Positions 16,448 to 25,923 are shown, counted from the stretch's first letter. The stretch: 64,000 bases of DNA from Nitrobacter sp035546855 (GCA_035546855.1 DASZVY010000007.1:32246-96245), one strand, 5' to 3'. The notes: generated by a model from the letters alone, not told the origin. A program made the numbers and translations.

Positions 16448-17521
16448 ATGATGTCGAGGGGCACCGCCGATCACCAATCCGCGCACCGGCTGAGGCGGAG
16501 GTGGACGCTTGCGCTCGCGGTTCTTGCAGTCCTGTCGATTCCGGCGGCGGCGTCGGCCCAGTTGTTCGGGGATCGCCCGCCACCCGTTCCGCCGGCTACG
16601 GTTCCGGATGCGCCGACGGGCGGGGCCATCAGCCTTGCGCCGTCGTCGGGACCCGCTGCCGCACCGAATCTGCCCACGCCGCTGACGATGCCACCCGTGG
16701 CCGCGGTCCCCCCGGCCGCCGCGATGCCGCCTGTTACGCCGCCATCCATCGCATCGACGTCAAACCAGGCCGTGCTGGCGCTGACGGCGCGTTACGGCAA
16801 GGACATGCCGGTCATCAACGGCGGGCTGATCTGGCGGGTTTATTCCGATCGCCCCGACCATACCGGCGCGTTCAAACTGGTTCGAGAGGACCATAACGCG
16901 ACGCCGAACATCGTGCTGCCGCCCGGCGGCTATGTGGTGCACGTGGCGCTCGGGCTTGTCAGCGCCGTCAAGCCGGTGACGCTGAAGGCCGATACCGACC
17001 GGGAATCGTTCGTGCTGCCGGCCGGTGGCCTGCGCATGGAAGGGAAGGTCGGCGGCTCGCCCATTCCGCAGAACCAGATCGCGTTCAGCATCTACAAGGG
17101 CAGCCAGTTCGATGGCACCGTGCGCGCGCCGCTGGTGCCGACCGCGACGCCCGGCGAGATCGTGCTGTTGCCCGAAGGCACGTACTACATCGTGTCCAAC
17201 TACGGCGATGCCAACTCGGTGGTCCGCTCGGACATTCGCGTTCAGGCCGGAAAATTGACCGATGTCACCATCACCCATCGCGCCGCCGTCATCACGCTCA
17301 AGCTCGTCAGCGAGAAGGGCGGCGAAGCTCTTGCGAATACCGCCTGGTCGGTGCTGACGCCGGGCGGCGACGTCGTCAAGGAATCGATCGGTGCGTTTCC
17401 CCGCGTGGTGCTGTCGGAAGGCGAGTATCGCGCCATCGCCAAGAACGAAGGCAAGGTGTACGAGCGCGCGTTCAACGTGGTGACCGGCGTCGACGGCGAG
17501 GTCGAAGTCGTCGCGCATTAG
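16448..17521 (+). CDS. exported protein with Pro-rich linker, function unknown
   Basis: A 357-residue protein starting at the ATG pair 16448/16451. A signal peptide follows (LRRRWTLALAVLAVLSIPAA, cleaved near ASA-37). Residues 40-105 are rich in Pro, Ala and Thr, a flexible linker. The remainder is beta-strand rich, with repeated motifs such as LPPGGYVVHV, LPEGTYYIVS and LSEGEYRAIA, each looking like a carboxypeptidase-regulatory-like or transthyretin-type strand pair. This suggests two or three tandem Ig-like domains in the periplasm. I do not recognise a named family. The TPR methyltransferase gene starts 26 bases downstream, possibly co-transcribed. Confidence 0.8.
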   Translation: MMSRGTADHQSAHRLRRRWTLALAVLAVLSIPAAASAQLFGDRPPPVPPATVPDAPTGGAISLAPSSGPAAAPNLPTPLTMPPVAAVPPAAAMPPVTPPSIASTSNQAVLALTARYGKDMPVINGGLIWRVYSDRPDHTGAFKLVREDHNATPNIVLPPGGYVVHVALGLVSAVKPVTLKADTDRESFVLPAGGLRMEGKVGGSPIPQNQIAFSIYKGSQFDGTVRAPLVPTATPGEIVLLPEGTYYIVSNYGDANSVVRSDIRVQAGKLTDVTITHRAAVITLKLVSEKGGEALANTAWSVLTPGGDVVKESIGAFPRVVLSEGEYRAIAKNEGKVYERAFNVVTGVDGEVEVVAH

Positions 17522-17547
17522 ACCCTGATCGGACCAGTTGGCGGCAC

Positions 17548-19401
17548 ATGAATCGAAAAGAGCGGCGCGCGGCCGGCAAAAGAGGCAACGAGCCCGCGAC
17601 AAGATCGAATGCGCTTGCCATCGGCTTGGCGGGAGCCAGCGTTGCCGATCTTGCCGCTGAAGCCAGCCGTTTGCGCGGCATCGGCCGCATCGGGGAAGCC
17701 CAGGATGTCTGCCGTCAGATCCTCGCGCGAGAGCCGGCGCATGCGCAGACCCTGAATCTTCTCGGGCTGATGGCGCAGGCCTCCGGCGATCATCGGGCCG
17801 CGGTGAAGATGTTCGCGAAAGCGATCGCGTCGGACGACCTGAATACGGCTTGCTATTACAATGCCGGCAATTCGTACCAGGCGCTGGGCAACCGCGCCAA
17901 GGCGGCCGCGCATTTCAGTCAGGCGCTCGCGCTCGGCATGAATGAGAAGGCTGTCGCCTTCATCCTGCAAAGTCCTGTCATCGCGACCTATATTGCGCGG
18001 ATTGCGGGCAAGTCGCCATTGCCGATCGCAACCGTCGAACTCTTCGGCGCCGAAAGCGTCGGCCCGCTGGCAAACGACATCTTCCTCTGTTGCGCGCTGG
18101 AAGCGGCGACGCTGCCAAGCGCGCAACTCGAGGGGCTGCTGGGGTATGCCCGCGCCGAGCTGCTGCGGCTTGCAGCAGGGCAAAGCGAAGACGATGGTGA
18201 AATTGACGACAAGGCGATCGCCTTTGCTTGCGCGCTCGCGCGGCAATGCTTCATCAACGAATATGTCTACCCACAGTCCGAAGCGGAAAGCGCTCGCGCG
18301 AGCATGCTGCGCGATCGGTTGCTCCAGGATATGGCCTCGGGAACTGCGATCACTCCGCTCATGCTTGCAGCCGTGGCGGCCTATTTTCCGCTCCACGCCA
18401 TGCCGATGGCGGAATCGCTTTTGCGCCGGGAGTGGCCCGCGGCCGTGAACGGTCTGCTCCAGGTGCAGCTTCGCGAGCCACTTGAGGAAACGGGCGATCG
18501 CTCCGCCATCGTCAAACTCACGCCGGTCAAGCACGACGTGTCGTTGCAGGTGATGCATCAGTACGAGGAGAATCCCTATCCGCGCTGGACCGCCAATCCG
18601 TTAAAGGCCCTGGCGGCCGATCAGGCGCGGGGGAGGGTCATCCTGCCGGCGGAACGGCAAGCCGAGCTTGATATCCTGATTGCAGGCTGCGGCACCGGCT
18701 CGCACGCGATCCAGATTGCGCAGGTCTATCCGAACGCGCGGTTGCTTGCGGTCGATATAAGCCTGCCCAGCCTCGCTTACGCGCGCCGGAAAACGCGGGA
18801 ACTCGGCTTGCGTAACATCGAATATGCGCAAGCCGATATTCTGGAACTGGGCGCGATCGGTCGTACGTTCGATACGGTCGAGTCGGTCGGTGTCCTCCAC
18901 CATCTTGCTGAACCGATGGTCGGATGGCTCGTGCTGGTCTCGCTGCTACGCCCGGGCGGCAGGATGCGCATCGGTCTCTACAGCGAGCTGGCGCGCCGCG
19001 TCATCGTCGAGGCTCGTGCCCGGATCGCGACACGCGGCTATCGCGCCACAGCCGATGACATCAGACGGTGCCGGCAGGATATCATCCGCGACGCGGCGCA
19101 CTGGAGGATGCTGCTCGGTTCGCCGGATTTCTACAGCATGAGCGGTTGCCGCGACCTGCTGTTCAACGTCATGGAGCACCGTTTCACAATCCCGGCGATC
19201 GCTGCATTCCTGAATGACAACGAACTGACGTTCCTGGGCTTTGAACCGTTCGACGATCCGACGGTGATCGACGCATTTCACAAGCAGTTCGGGAGCGCGG
19301 CCGACGAGGCTGACCTGGATCAATGGCATCGCTTCGAAGCGGATCATTCGGAGACGTTCTGGGACATGTACAACTTCGTGGTCACCAAGAACGCACCCTG
19401 A
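17548..19401 (+). CDS. TPR-containing SAM-dependent methyltransferase
   Basis: A 617-residue protein. The N-terminus is MNRKERRAAGKR, a basic leader found on many TPR proteins of this group. Residues 35-135 form about three tetratricopeptide repeats (for example YYNAGNSYQALGNRAKAAAH). Residues 140-330 are helical and of unknown role. The Rossmann methyltransferase core is at about 355-470: motif I IAGCGTGSHA, the acidic LAVDIS strand end, ADILEL and a VGVLHHL post-motif II, all fitting SAM binding. The substrate is unknown; proteins of this layout have been suggested to modify surface or flagellar glycans or proteins. It may form an operon with the preceding exported protein. Confidence 0.88.
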   Translation: MNRKERRAAGKRGNEPATRSNALAIGLAGASVADLAAEASRLRGIGRIGEAQDVCRQILAREPAHAQTLNLLGLMAQASGDHRAAVKMFAKAIASDDLNTACYYNAGNSYQALGNRAKAAAHFSQALALGMNEKAVAFILQSPVIATYIARIAGKSPLPIATVELFGAESVGPLANDIFLCCALEAATLPSAQLEGLLGYARAELLRLAAGQSEDDGEIDDKAIAFACALARQCFINEYVYPQSEAESARASMLRDRLLQDMASGTAITPLMLAAVAAYFPLHAMPMAESLLRREWPAAVNGLLQVQLREPLEETGDRSAIVKLTPVKHDVSLQVMHQYEENPYPRWTANPLKALAADQARGRVILPAERQAELDILIAGCGTGSHAIQIAQVYPNARLLAVDISLPSLAYARRKTRELGLRNIEYAQADILELGAIGRTFDTVESVGVLHHLAEPMVGWLVLVSLLRPGGRMRIGLYSELARRVIVEARARIATRGYRATADDIRRCRQDIIRDAAHWRMLLGSPDFYSMSGCRDLLFNVMEHRFTIPAIAAFLNDNELTFLGFEPFDDPTVIDAFHKQFGSAADEADLDQWHRFEADHSETFWDMYNFVVTKNAP

Positions 19402-19447
19402 TGCGACCGGGAAGCTGTTCGAAGCCGGGTTGCGTGCAAAGCCGCTG

Positions 19448-20011
19448 CTAAAATCGCGACACGATGTCTGACAGGACGGGGCGCGGGCGGTCTTCGTTCG
19501 GCTTGGTCGGCGTGCCGATATGGATGAAGCCGGCAAGCTTTTCGTCGGGCTTCAATCCCAGTCCGTCGAGCACGTCGCGGTCGAAGGCGAACCAGCCCGT
19601 TAGCCAGTTCGCGCCGTAACCGAGGGCTGTCGCGGCGTTGACGATGTTCATCGCGCTGGCGCCGGCGGACAGTTCCTGCTCCCATGCCGGCACTTTTGGA
19701 TGCGGTTTGGTGAAGCTCACCACCGCGATCACCAGCGGGGCATCCATCAGGCGGCGCTTCTCGACTTCGATGTCGGCCTGCGGCGCGCCTGGATTTTTTC
19801 GCGCGAATACGCGGGCGATGATCTCTCCGGCGCGGGCGCGCGCCTCGCCCTCGAACACGATGAAGCGCCACGGCGCGAGCTTGCCGTGATCGGGCACGCG
19901 CGCGCCGATGGTCAGGATGGTCTCGAGCTCGGCCGGCGAGGGGCCGGGGCCGTGCATGTCGCGCGGCTTGACGGAGCGGCGGGTTTTCAGGAAGTTGATC
20001 GTGTCGGGCAT
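19448..20011 (-). CDS. nitroreductase family protein
   Basis: A 187-residue FMN-dependent oxidoreductase of the nitroreductase family (YdjA-like group). It starts at ATG 20011; the upstream extension in frame is not protein-like. The FMN phosphate site RRSVKPRDM is at residues 10-18, the APWRF segment follows near residue 46, and the GYGANWLTGW and IGTPTKPNEDRPRP motifs are at the C-terminal end. Activity on nitro compounds or quinones is expected with NAD(P)H; the natural substrate is unknown. Confidence 0.93.
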   Translation of the reverse strand: MPDTINFLKTRRSVKPRDMHGPGPSPAELETILTIGARVPDHGKLAPWRFIVFEGEARARAGEIIARVFARKNPGAPQADIEVEKRRLMDAPLVIAVVSFTKPHPKVPAWEQELSAGASAMNIVNAATALGYGANWLTGWFAFDRDVLDGLGLKPDEKLAGFIHIGTPTKPNEDRPRPVLSDIVSRF

Positions 20012-20110
20012 ACGCTTATCTTTCGTCAGACGGGACAACGGCACGAAGCGTCTGCGCGCCAAGCACGCTTCATCGCGAACGCCGTCCGTTGCTTCAGGAC
20101 TACAATTAGT

Positions 20111-20146
20111 AAGACGTGGATGCCCGGCACAAGGCCGGGCATGACG
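20111..20146. repeat. dispersed palindrome, GCCCGGC family (half element)
   Basis: AAGACGTGGATGCCCGGC starts the element; the hairpin arms ATGCCCGGC (20120-20128) and GCCGGGCAT (20134-20142) follow. The same unit occurs as the right half of a composite at 61381-61477. Confidence 0.85.
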
Positions 20147-20165
20147 AATTACTTTGGAATAGCCT

Positions 20166-22217
20166 TTAACCGCCGCTCCGCGCGCGCCGGATGTCCGGCG
20201 GCGTGGCTTCCTCGACCAGCGCGGCGATGGCCTCGTCGGTTGGCAGGACCTTCTGACCTTCGCTGCCCAAGCGACGCACCGACACGGAACGGCTCTCGGC
20301 TTCTTTCTTGCCGACCACGAGCAGCGCGGGGATCTTCGCCAGCGAGTGTTCGCGCACCTTGTAGTTGATCTTCTCGTTGCGCAGGTCGATCTCCACCCGC
20401 AGTCCCGCGCGCCGCGCCGCCGCGGCGACCTCCCTGGCGTACGCGTCGCCGTCCGAGGTGATGGTGGTCACCACGACTTGAGTCGGCGCGAGCCAGAGCG
20501 GGAAGTTGCCGGCGAAATGCTCGATCAGGATGCCGATGAAGCGCTCCATCGAGCCGCAGATCGCGCGATGCACCATTACCGGCGCCTTCTTGCCGCCGTC
20601 GGCGTCGATGTAGAACGCGCCGAACCGCTCCGGCAGGTTGAAGTCGACCTGCGTCGTGCCGCACTGCCAGTCCCGGCCGATGGCGTCGCGCAGCACGTAT
20701 TCGAACTTCGGGCCGTAGAACGCGCCTTCGCCGGGATTGATCTCGGTCTTGATGCGGTTGCCGGACTTGGCCTGGATCTGCGACAGCACCTTCTCCATCA
20801 CACGCTCGGCGTGATCCCAGGCCTCGTCGGAGCCGACGCGCTTTTCAGGCCGCGTCGAGAGTTTGACCGTCAGTTCGCCCTCGAAGCCGAAATCGGCATA
20901 GGTCGACAGGATCAGGTCGTTGATCTTCATGCATTCGTCGGCGAGCTGGTCCTCGGTGCAGAAGATGTGGGCGTCGTCCTGCGTGAAGCCGCGCACGCGC
21001 ATCAATCCGTGCATCGCGCCCGACGGCTCGTAGCGGTGCACGATGCCGAACTCGGCGAGCCGCAAGGGCAGGTCGCGATAGCTTTTCAGCCCGTGCTTGA
21101 AGATCTGCACGTGGCCCGGACAGTTCATCGGCTTGATCGCGAACCAGCGCTTGTCCTCGGCCTCGTCGCCGGCCGACTGCGCCGCGAACATGTTCTCGCG
21201 ATACCATTCCCAGTGGCCCGACGTTTCCCACAGCGACTTGTCGAGCATCTGCGGCGCGTTGACCTCGTCGTAGTCGCCGGTGAGGCGGCGGCGCATGTAG
21301 GCGATCACGGCCTGGAAGATGGTCCAGCCTTTTGCGTGCCAGAACACCACGCCCGGACCCTCTTCCTGGAAATGAAACAGGTCGAGCTCGCGGCCGAGCT
21401 TGCGGTGGTCGCGCTTCTCGGCTTCCTCGATCTGCTTCAGGTAGGCGTCGAGGTCTTCCTGCTTCGCGAACGCCGTGCCGTAGATGCGCGTCAGCATCGG
21501 GTTGTTGCTGTCGCCGCGCCAGTAGGCGCCGGCCACCTTCATCAGCTTGAAGGCGTTGCCGATCTTGCCGGTGCTTGTCATGTGCGGGCCGCGGCAGAGA
21601 TCGAACCAGTCGCCCTGGTAGTAGATCTTGATCGGCTCGTCGCCGGGGATGGCGTCGACCAGTTCGACCTTGAAGGCTTCGCCCTTGTCGCGGAACACCT
21701 GCTTGGTCTTTTCGCGATCCCACACGTCCTTGGTGAACGGCTTGTCGCGGGCGATGATCTCGCGCATCTTCTTCTCGATCGCGGAAAAATCGTCCGGCGT
21801 GAACGGCTCGTTGCGGAAGAAGTCGTAATAGAAGCCGTTCTCGATGACGGGGCCGATGGTCACCTGCGTGCCCGGCCACAGCGTCTGCACGGCCTCGGCC
21901 AGCACGTGCGCGGCGTCGTGCCGGATCAGTTCGAGCGCGCGCGGATCGTCGCGGCTGATGAATTCGATCTTCGCGTCGCGGTCGATCGGATCGGCGAGGT
22001 CGGAGACCACGCCGTCGAGCGCCATCGCCACCGTGCGCTTGGCGAGCGACGGCGAGATGCCCCTGGCGATGTCGACGCCGGTCGTATTTTGCGGAAACTG
22101 GCGCTGCGCGCCGTCGGGGAAGGTGAGCGTGATCATGTCGGCCTCGGCTGACGCAATGGGCTTCAGGTTAGCGAGGCCGTACTGGAATCCGGACGTGGAT
22201 TCGGGCTTGTCGGACAT
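20166..22217 (-). CDS. thrS: threonine-tRNA ligase
   Basis: A 683-residue class II aminoacyl-tRNA synthetase that charges tRNA-Thr. ATG 22217 is preceded by AGGAG at good spacing. In order: a TGS domain (about residues 26-90, with the LTFPDGAQRQF strand), the editing domain with DLCRGPHM (about 210-220) and HHAAHVLAEA-like histidines represented by RHDAAHVLAEA, the catalytic core with motif 2 (IVHRYEPSGAMHGLMRVRG) and motif 3 (CGSMERFIGILIEH), and the C-terminal anticodon-binding domain from about residue 580. The length is as in other bacteria. It stands alone and diverges from the MFS transporter gene. Confidence 0.97.
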   Translation of the reverse strand: MSDKPESTSGFQYGLANLKPIASAEADMITLTFPDGAQRQFPQNTTGVDIARGISPSLAKRTVAMALDGVVSDLADPIDRDAKIEFISRDDPRALELIRHDAAHVLAEAVQTLWPGTQVTIGPVIENGFYYDFFRNEPFTPDDFSAIEKKMREIIARDKPFTKDVWDREKTKQVFRDKGEAFKVELVDAIPGDEPIKIYYQGDWFDLCRGPHMTSTGKIGNAFKLMKVAGAYWRGDSNNPMLTRIYGTAFAKQEDLDAYLKQIEEAEKRDHRKLGRELDLFHFQEEGPGVVFWHAKGWTIFQAVIAYMRRRLTGDYDEVNAPQMLDKSLWETSGHWEWYRENMFAAQSAGDEAEDKRWFAIKPMNCPGHVQIFKHGLKSYRDLPLRLAEFGIVHRYEPSGAMHGLMRVRGFTQDDAHIFCTEDQLADECMKINDLILSTYADFGFEGELTVKLSTRPEKRVGSDEAWDHAERVMEKVLSQIQAKSGNRIKTEINPGEGAFYGPKFEYVLRDAIGRDWQCGTTQVDFNLPERFGAFYIDADGGKKAPVMVHRAICGSMERFIGILIEHFAGNFPLWLAPTQVVVTTITSDGDAYAREVAAAARRAGLRVEIDLRNEKINYKVREHSLAKIPALLVVGKKEAESRSVSVRRLGSEGQKVLPTDEAIAALVEEATPPDIRRARSGG

Positions 22218-22403
22218 CTGTCTCTCCTGTGGCTCACTCCTGCGAACGAGCGCAGGTAAGCGGGATGCTGGGATATAGCAGCCGATTCGCGGCTTGCAAC
22301 GGGAGAAACGGCCCGCCGGCAGACTCATCGGTGCTTTGCGCTCTCGCGGGCGGGTTTGCGATATTTAGATGCAACTGCATTGAAGGTATGATACAAGCGC
22401 GCC

Positions 22404-23573
22404 GTGGCTCCCCGTTTCGCTCCCACCGCATTGATGCTCGGCAACCTCGTGACCGGCTGCGCCATCCTGGCGCCGGCGGGGATGTTGCCTGAACTGTCGT
22501 CCGGGCTCGGCATTTCGGTCAGCGACGCGGGACTGCTTATTACGTTCGGCGCGATCGTTCTCTGCATCGGCTCGCCGCTGACGGCATGGCTGACGAGCCG
22601 GATCGAGCGTCGCACGCTGCTGGCGGCAACGCTGTTGACGCTGGCCGCGACCAACGCCGCATCGGCCTTCGCGCCCAACTCTGCGACTCTCATGGCGATC
22701 CGCCTTGTCATGATGGCGGTCGGCGTCATCTTCACGCCGCAGGCCGCCGGCACCGCGAGCCTGATCGTCCCGCCCGAAAAGCGCGGCAGCACGATCGCCT
22801 ACATCTTTCTCGGCTGGTCGTTGGCGGCGGCGGTCGGTCTGCCGCTGATCGCATTCGTTGCAAATCACTACGGCTGGCGCGCCGCCTATGGCGGCATCGG
22901 CGCCCTCGGGCTTGCCAGCTTCGTTCTGCTCGCGGCGCGGTTGCCGGGCGGATTGCGGGGCGTGCCTGTCGATCTCGCAACGTGGGTGGCGCTGGGACGC
23001 AACCGGATGATCGTGCTGCTTCTGTTGATCACGATGCTGCAGATGTCGGGCCAGTTCGTCGTCTTCACGTTCATGGGTCCGCTGCTGTCGAAGCTGGCCG
23101 GCGTCGGGCCGGATGCCATCGGTCTCGGCTTCGCTGCCTACGGCGTGTTCGGTTTCATCGGACTCGTGATCGCCACGCGCATCGTCGATGGATGGGGCGC
23201 TTACCGGACGTCGGTGCTCTTCACGCTATGCCTGTTCGCGGGAATGGCCGGCTGGGCCGTCACGGCCGGATCGTTTGTGCTGATGATCGCCTCCGTCGCG
23301 ATCTGGGGGCTGGGTTTCGCATCCACCAATTCGATGCAGCAGGTGCGGCTGGTCGCCGCCGCGCCGGATTACGCGGGCGCATCGGTGTCGCTGAACACCT
23401 CGGTTCTCTATGTGGGGCAGGCGGTCGGGTCGGCGATCGGCGGCGCGCTGTTCGCCCGCGATCTGCTGTTCACCGCGGGATATGCGGCGCTTGCGTTCAT
23501 CGCGGCGGCGCTGATGATCGTCATTGCTACCGGGCGAGGGGCCATTGTGAGTGGTCGCGTCAGTCCGCGATGA
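22404..23573 (+). CDS. MFS transporter (DHA1-like)
   Basis: A 389-residue transporter with 12 predicted membrane helices. It starts at GTG 22404; the nearby ATG 22388 is out of frame. The A-motif region between helices 2 and 3 is modified (SPLTAWLTSRIERRTLL, with Arg-rich end), and the helix 4-5 C-motif region (GWSLAAAVGLPLIAF) is that of drug:H+ antiporters of the arabinose-efflux (DHA1) type. Export of small compounds by proton exchange is likely; the substrate is not known. No regulator is adjacent. Confidence 0.92.
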   Translation: MAPRFAPTALMLGNLVTGCAILAPAGMLPELSSGLGISVSDAGLLITFGAIVLCIGSPLTAWLTSRIERRTLLAATLLTLAATNAASAFAPNSATLMAIRLVMMAVGVIFTPQAAGTASLIVPPEKRGSTIAYIFLGWSLAAAVGLPLIAFVANHYGWRAAYGGIGALGLASFVLLAARLPGGLRGVPVDLATWVALGRNRMIVLLLLITMLQMSGQFVVFTFMGPLLSKLAGVGPDAIGLGFAAYGVFGFIGLVIATRIVDGWGAYRTSVLFTLCLFAGMAGWAVTAGSFVLMIASVAIWGLGFASTNSMQQVRLVAAAPDYAGASVSLNTSVLYVGQAVGSAIGGALFARDLLFTAGYAALAFIAAALMIVIATGRGAIVSGRVSPR

Positions 23574-23659
23574 AGGTCAGCATGCCTTGAACGGGACGCC
23601 GGGCACCTGAAGCGCCCGCGGGTGGAAGTTGCCGTCGCTGCCTGACCGAAAGGGAGATG

Positions 23660-23827
23660 TCACCACCGCGTGGTCTGGCCGGGAACGACAAAGGCTGTTG
23701 TTGACGGGGGAGCCGCAGGTTTTTCGCTGAAGTACATCCAGGCCGCGCCGATCGCGATCAGCAGGGTGACGGCCACAGCGAGATCGGCATAACGCGGATC
23801 GTGGTGGCCGCCGATGTTTCCGCCCAT
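23660..23827 (-). CDS. small single-pass membrane protein, 55 aa
   Basis: A 55-residue ORF with a consensus AGGAGG at 23834-23839, six bases before ATG 23827, which is strong evidence that it is translated. The N-terminus is MGGNIGGHHDPRYAD, then one transmembrane helix (about residues 16-33, LAVAVTLLIAIGAAWMYF), then a Pro/Thr-rich tail ending in TTRW. I do not recognise the family. It lies between the convergent MFS gene and the upstream yidD on the same strand (71-base gap to yidD), so it may share the yidD transcript. Confidence 0.75.
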   Translation of the reverse strand: MGGNIGGHHDPRYADLAVAVTLLIAIGAAWMYFSEKPAAPPSTTAFVVPGQTTRW

Positions 23828-23898
23828 GATGCAACCTCCTGAGAGAGGTAGTCTTTAGGATCACCAACGCGGACGCACGGGCAGGGTTCCGGCGCGGC

Positions 23899-24231
23899 TC
23901 AGGGGCCGTTGACGCCGCGCCAGCGCCCGAATCGCCAGGGCAGGTACCACGTCGCGCCCGGCGGTCTCGCGGTGGGCACATTGTCGATCCCGGAGGTGCC
24001 CCAGGGCTGGCAGCGCAGCAGCCGCGCCAGCGTCATCCAGCCGCCCGCCCACAGCCCGAAACGCGCGATGGCTTCGTCGCCATAGACCGAGCATGTCGGC
24101 AGGTGCCGGCAGTTGAAGCCGACCAGCGGCGACAGCGTGTGCCGATATGCCCAGATCATCGCGCGTCCGCCGTTGCGCGGCAGGTGCGCGATGGCGCGCG
24201 CGCAGTTCGGGCATTGCGACGACAGTTTCAT
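23899..24231 (-). CDS. yidD: membrane protein insertion efficiency factor
   Basis: A 110-residue YidD protein. The family core is clear: IWAYRHTLSPLVGFNCRHLP, then TCSVYGDEAIARFG and LLRCQPWG. YidD helps YidC insert proteins in the inner membrane. The sequence begins at ATG 24231 with an unusual N-terminal extension holding a CPNC motif before the canonical start-like ATG at residue 25 (24159), so either start could be used; many relatives of this group have the longer form. In many bacteria yidD sits between rnpA and yidC; here it does not. Confidence 0.93.
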   Translation of the reverse strand: MKLSSQCPNCARAIAHLPRNGGRAMIWAYRHTLSPLVGFNCRHLPTCSVYGDEAIARFGLWAGGWMTLARLLRCQPWGTSGIDNVPTARPPGATWYLPWRFGRWRGVNGP

Positions 24232-24458
24232 GGGGTTCCTGGATTCATGGAGTCTTGGATCGAGCCGGCGCCCGGTTCCAGCCAGCGGAACTTTCGTGGC
24301 GGCAATTTCAACACACACGCTGAAATATCGCATGTTTTTGAAGGCGCTGCAGCAAAGCTTGTGGACGCCGGCGACTTCGGAAGTTACGATTCTTGTAATG
24401 TCCGCATGACAGGAACGTAACATCTCGTTTCCGCGTGCTGCGCGGAGAAGGAACCGGC

Positions 24459-25376
24459 TTGAGACTCCTGAGGTCGCTTGGATCAGGCGGCCGGGCACTT
24501 TTGTGTGCCATGGCCTTTTGCTGTGTCATGCCGGCCGTCACGGTCGCGCTGGACAATGCGTCGCCGCCTTCCGCGAAGGAAGACCGCAGGTCGCCGATGC
24601 GGTTCAACTGGATCGCCTGTCAGCCCCATTGTCGCGGCTGGGTCAGCGCGGTCGGCATCGTGACGTCCGACACTCCCAAAAACTTCGATGCGTTCGCCGC
24701 CACGCGCGATCTGCGCGGCGCGACCGTCGTGCTGGATTCCAGCGGCGGCTCCGTCAACGATGCGATCGCGCTTGGGCGGCGCTGGCGCGACCTCGGCATG
24801 CTGACCACCGTCGGCACCACCGTGGTGACCAAGGGCCCGCACGGCGCGCGGGCACGGATCGAACCGGACGCCTATTGCGAGTCCATGTGCGCGTTCATGT
24901 TGTTGTCGGGGACAATGCGCTATGTGCCTGACGCCGCGCATGTCCGGGTGCATCAGATCTGGATGGGCGATCGTGCCGAAGACGCCAAGGCGGCGAGCTA
25001 CACGGCACAGGACCTGATGATTGTCGAGCGCGACGTCGGCCGTCTCGCCCAATACACGTTCGACATGGGTGGGGCGGGCGAGTTGCTGTCGATCGCGCTC
25101 AGCGTCCCGCCATGGGAGGATCTGCGCGAACTCACGCCGGTGGAGATGCGAAAGACCAACCTCGTGACCACCGATGCCGTCGCCGATGTGCTCCCCCGCG
25201 ATGATCGCTCGATATCTCCGGCGGTTGCCACGCGGGGCGTCAAGCCGGTGCAGGATCGCTTCCTGGCCGGTGTCGCCGAAGCCGGATCCGCCGTCGCCGG
25301 CGGCACCCGGACCGCCGAGGCGCTGGCGCCGGCCGGGAACACGGCAGCGGCCGCCGCGACACAGCCGCAACATTAA
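24459..25376 (+). CDS. exported ClpP-fold-like protein (COG3904 type)
   Basis: A 305-residue protein. I chose TTG 24459 because GGAGAAGG (24444-24451) lies seven bases upstream; GTG 24435 would add eight residues. The N-terminus is a signal peptide or anchor (LLCAMAFCCVMPAVTVA). The core resembles periplasmic proteins of the ClpP/crotonase-like group: LDSSGGSVNDAIALG near residue 88, and CESMCAFMLLSG with a serine between two cysteines near 144-146, followed by RVHQIW. Loss of cell-envelope peptidase activity cannot be judged. The last 70 residues are low-complexity Ala/Thr/Gly. The function is unknown. Confidence 0.8.
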   Translation: MRLLRSLGSGGRALLCAMAFCCVMPAVTVALDNASPPSAKEDRRSPMRFNWIACQPHCRGWVSAVGIVTSDTPKNFDAFAATRDLRGATVVLDSSGGSVNDAIALGRRWRDLGMLTTVGTTVVTKGPHGARARIEPDAYCESMCAFMLLSGTMRYVPDAAHVRVHQIWMGDRAEDAKAASYTAQDLMIVERDVGRLAQYTFDMGGAGELLSIALSVPPWEDLRELTPVEMRKTNLVTTDAVADVLPRDDRSISPAVATRGVKPVQDRFLAGVAEAGSAVAGGTRTAEALAPAGNTAAAAATQPQH

Positions 25377-25418
25377 AGCGCGAGTCCAAGGGCTTGGATG
25401 GCAGAGGCTTGCGATGGT

Positions 25419-25877
25419 TCAGCTTTGCGTCGGCGCGAGTTCGCCGGATTTCGCCTCGATCTGGCCGATGGCGTCGACCACCGCATCGAAGGTGAGCATG
25501 GTCGAGGCATGCCGCGCCTTGTAGTCGCGGACCGGCTCGAGGAAGGCGATATCGGCCCACTTGCCGTCTTTGGGGGGAGGGCCGTTTTCCTTCAGCATCT
25601 TGCGCACGGTCTCGCGCAGGTCCCGCAACTCGGCCGCGGTCGAGCCGATCACATGGCTGGCCATGATGGAGGAGGAGGCCTGGCCCAGCGCACAGGCCTT
25701 CACGTCATGGGCGAAGTCGGTCACCACGGGCCCATCCATCTTGAGGTCGACCTTGACGGTCGATCCGCACAGTTTTGAGTGGGCCGTGGCGCTCGCATCC
25801 GGAGCGTCCAGGCGGCCGAGACGTGGAATGTTACCGGCCAGTTCGATGATGCGCTTGTTGTAGACGTCGTTCAGCAT
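25419..25877 (-). CDS. IscU/SufU-like iron-sulphur scaffold protein
   Basis: A 152-residue protein of the IscU/NifU-N fold: LNDVYNKRIIELAGNIPRLG at the start, C37 in SKLCGS, C62 in ACALGQASSSIM, and a conserved C-terminal helix. Only two of the three cluster-ligand cysteines are present; the third, expected in the RHASTML segment, is replaced by serine. It may be a carrier or specialised member, not a general scaffold. It diverges from folE, which is common in this group. No other Fe-S assembly gene is adjacent. Confidence 0.85.
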   Translation of the reverse strand: MLNDVYNKRIIELAGNIPRLGRLDAPDASATAHSKLCGSTVKVDLKMDGPVVTDFAHDVKACALGQASSSIMASHVIGSTAAELRDLRETVRKMLKENGPPPKDGKWADIAFLEPVRDYKARHASTMLTFDAVVDAIGQIEAKSGELAPTQS

Positions 25878-25923
25878 GCGATTTTAAGACTTTGAATTCG
25901 CTGAAGGAGGCCGGGTTGACGCC

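Noticed and set aside
20346..22151. 601-residue ORF antisense to thrS
   Set aside because: It is the mirror of a long GC-rich conserved gene; composition (Arg/Ala/Val/His-rich) is typical of antisense frames and thrS is unambiguous.
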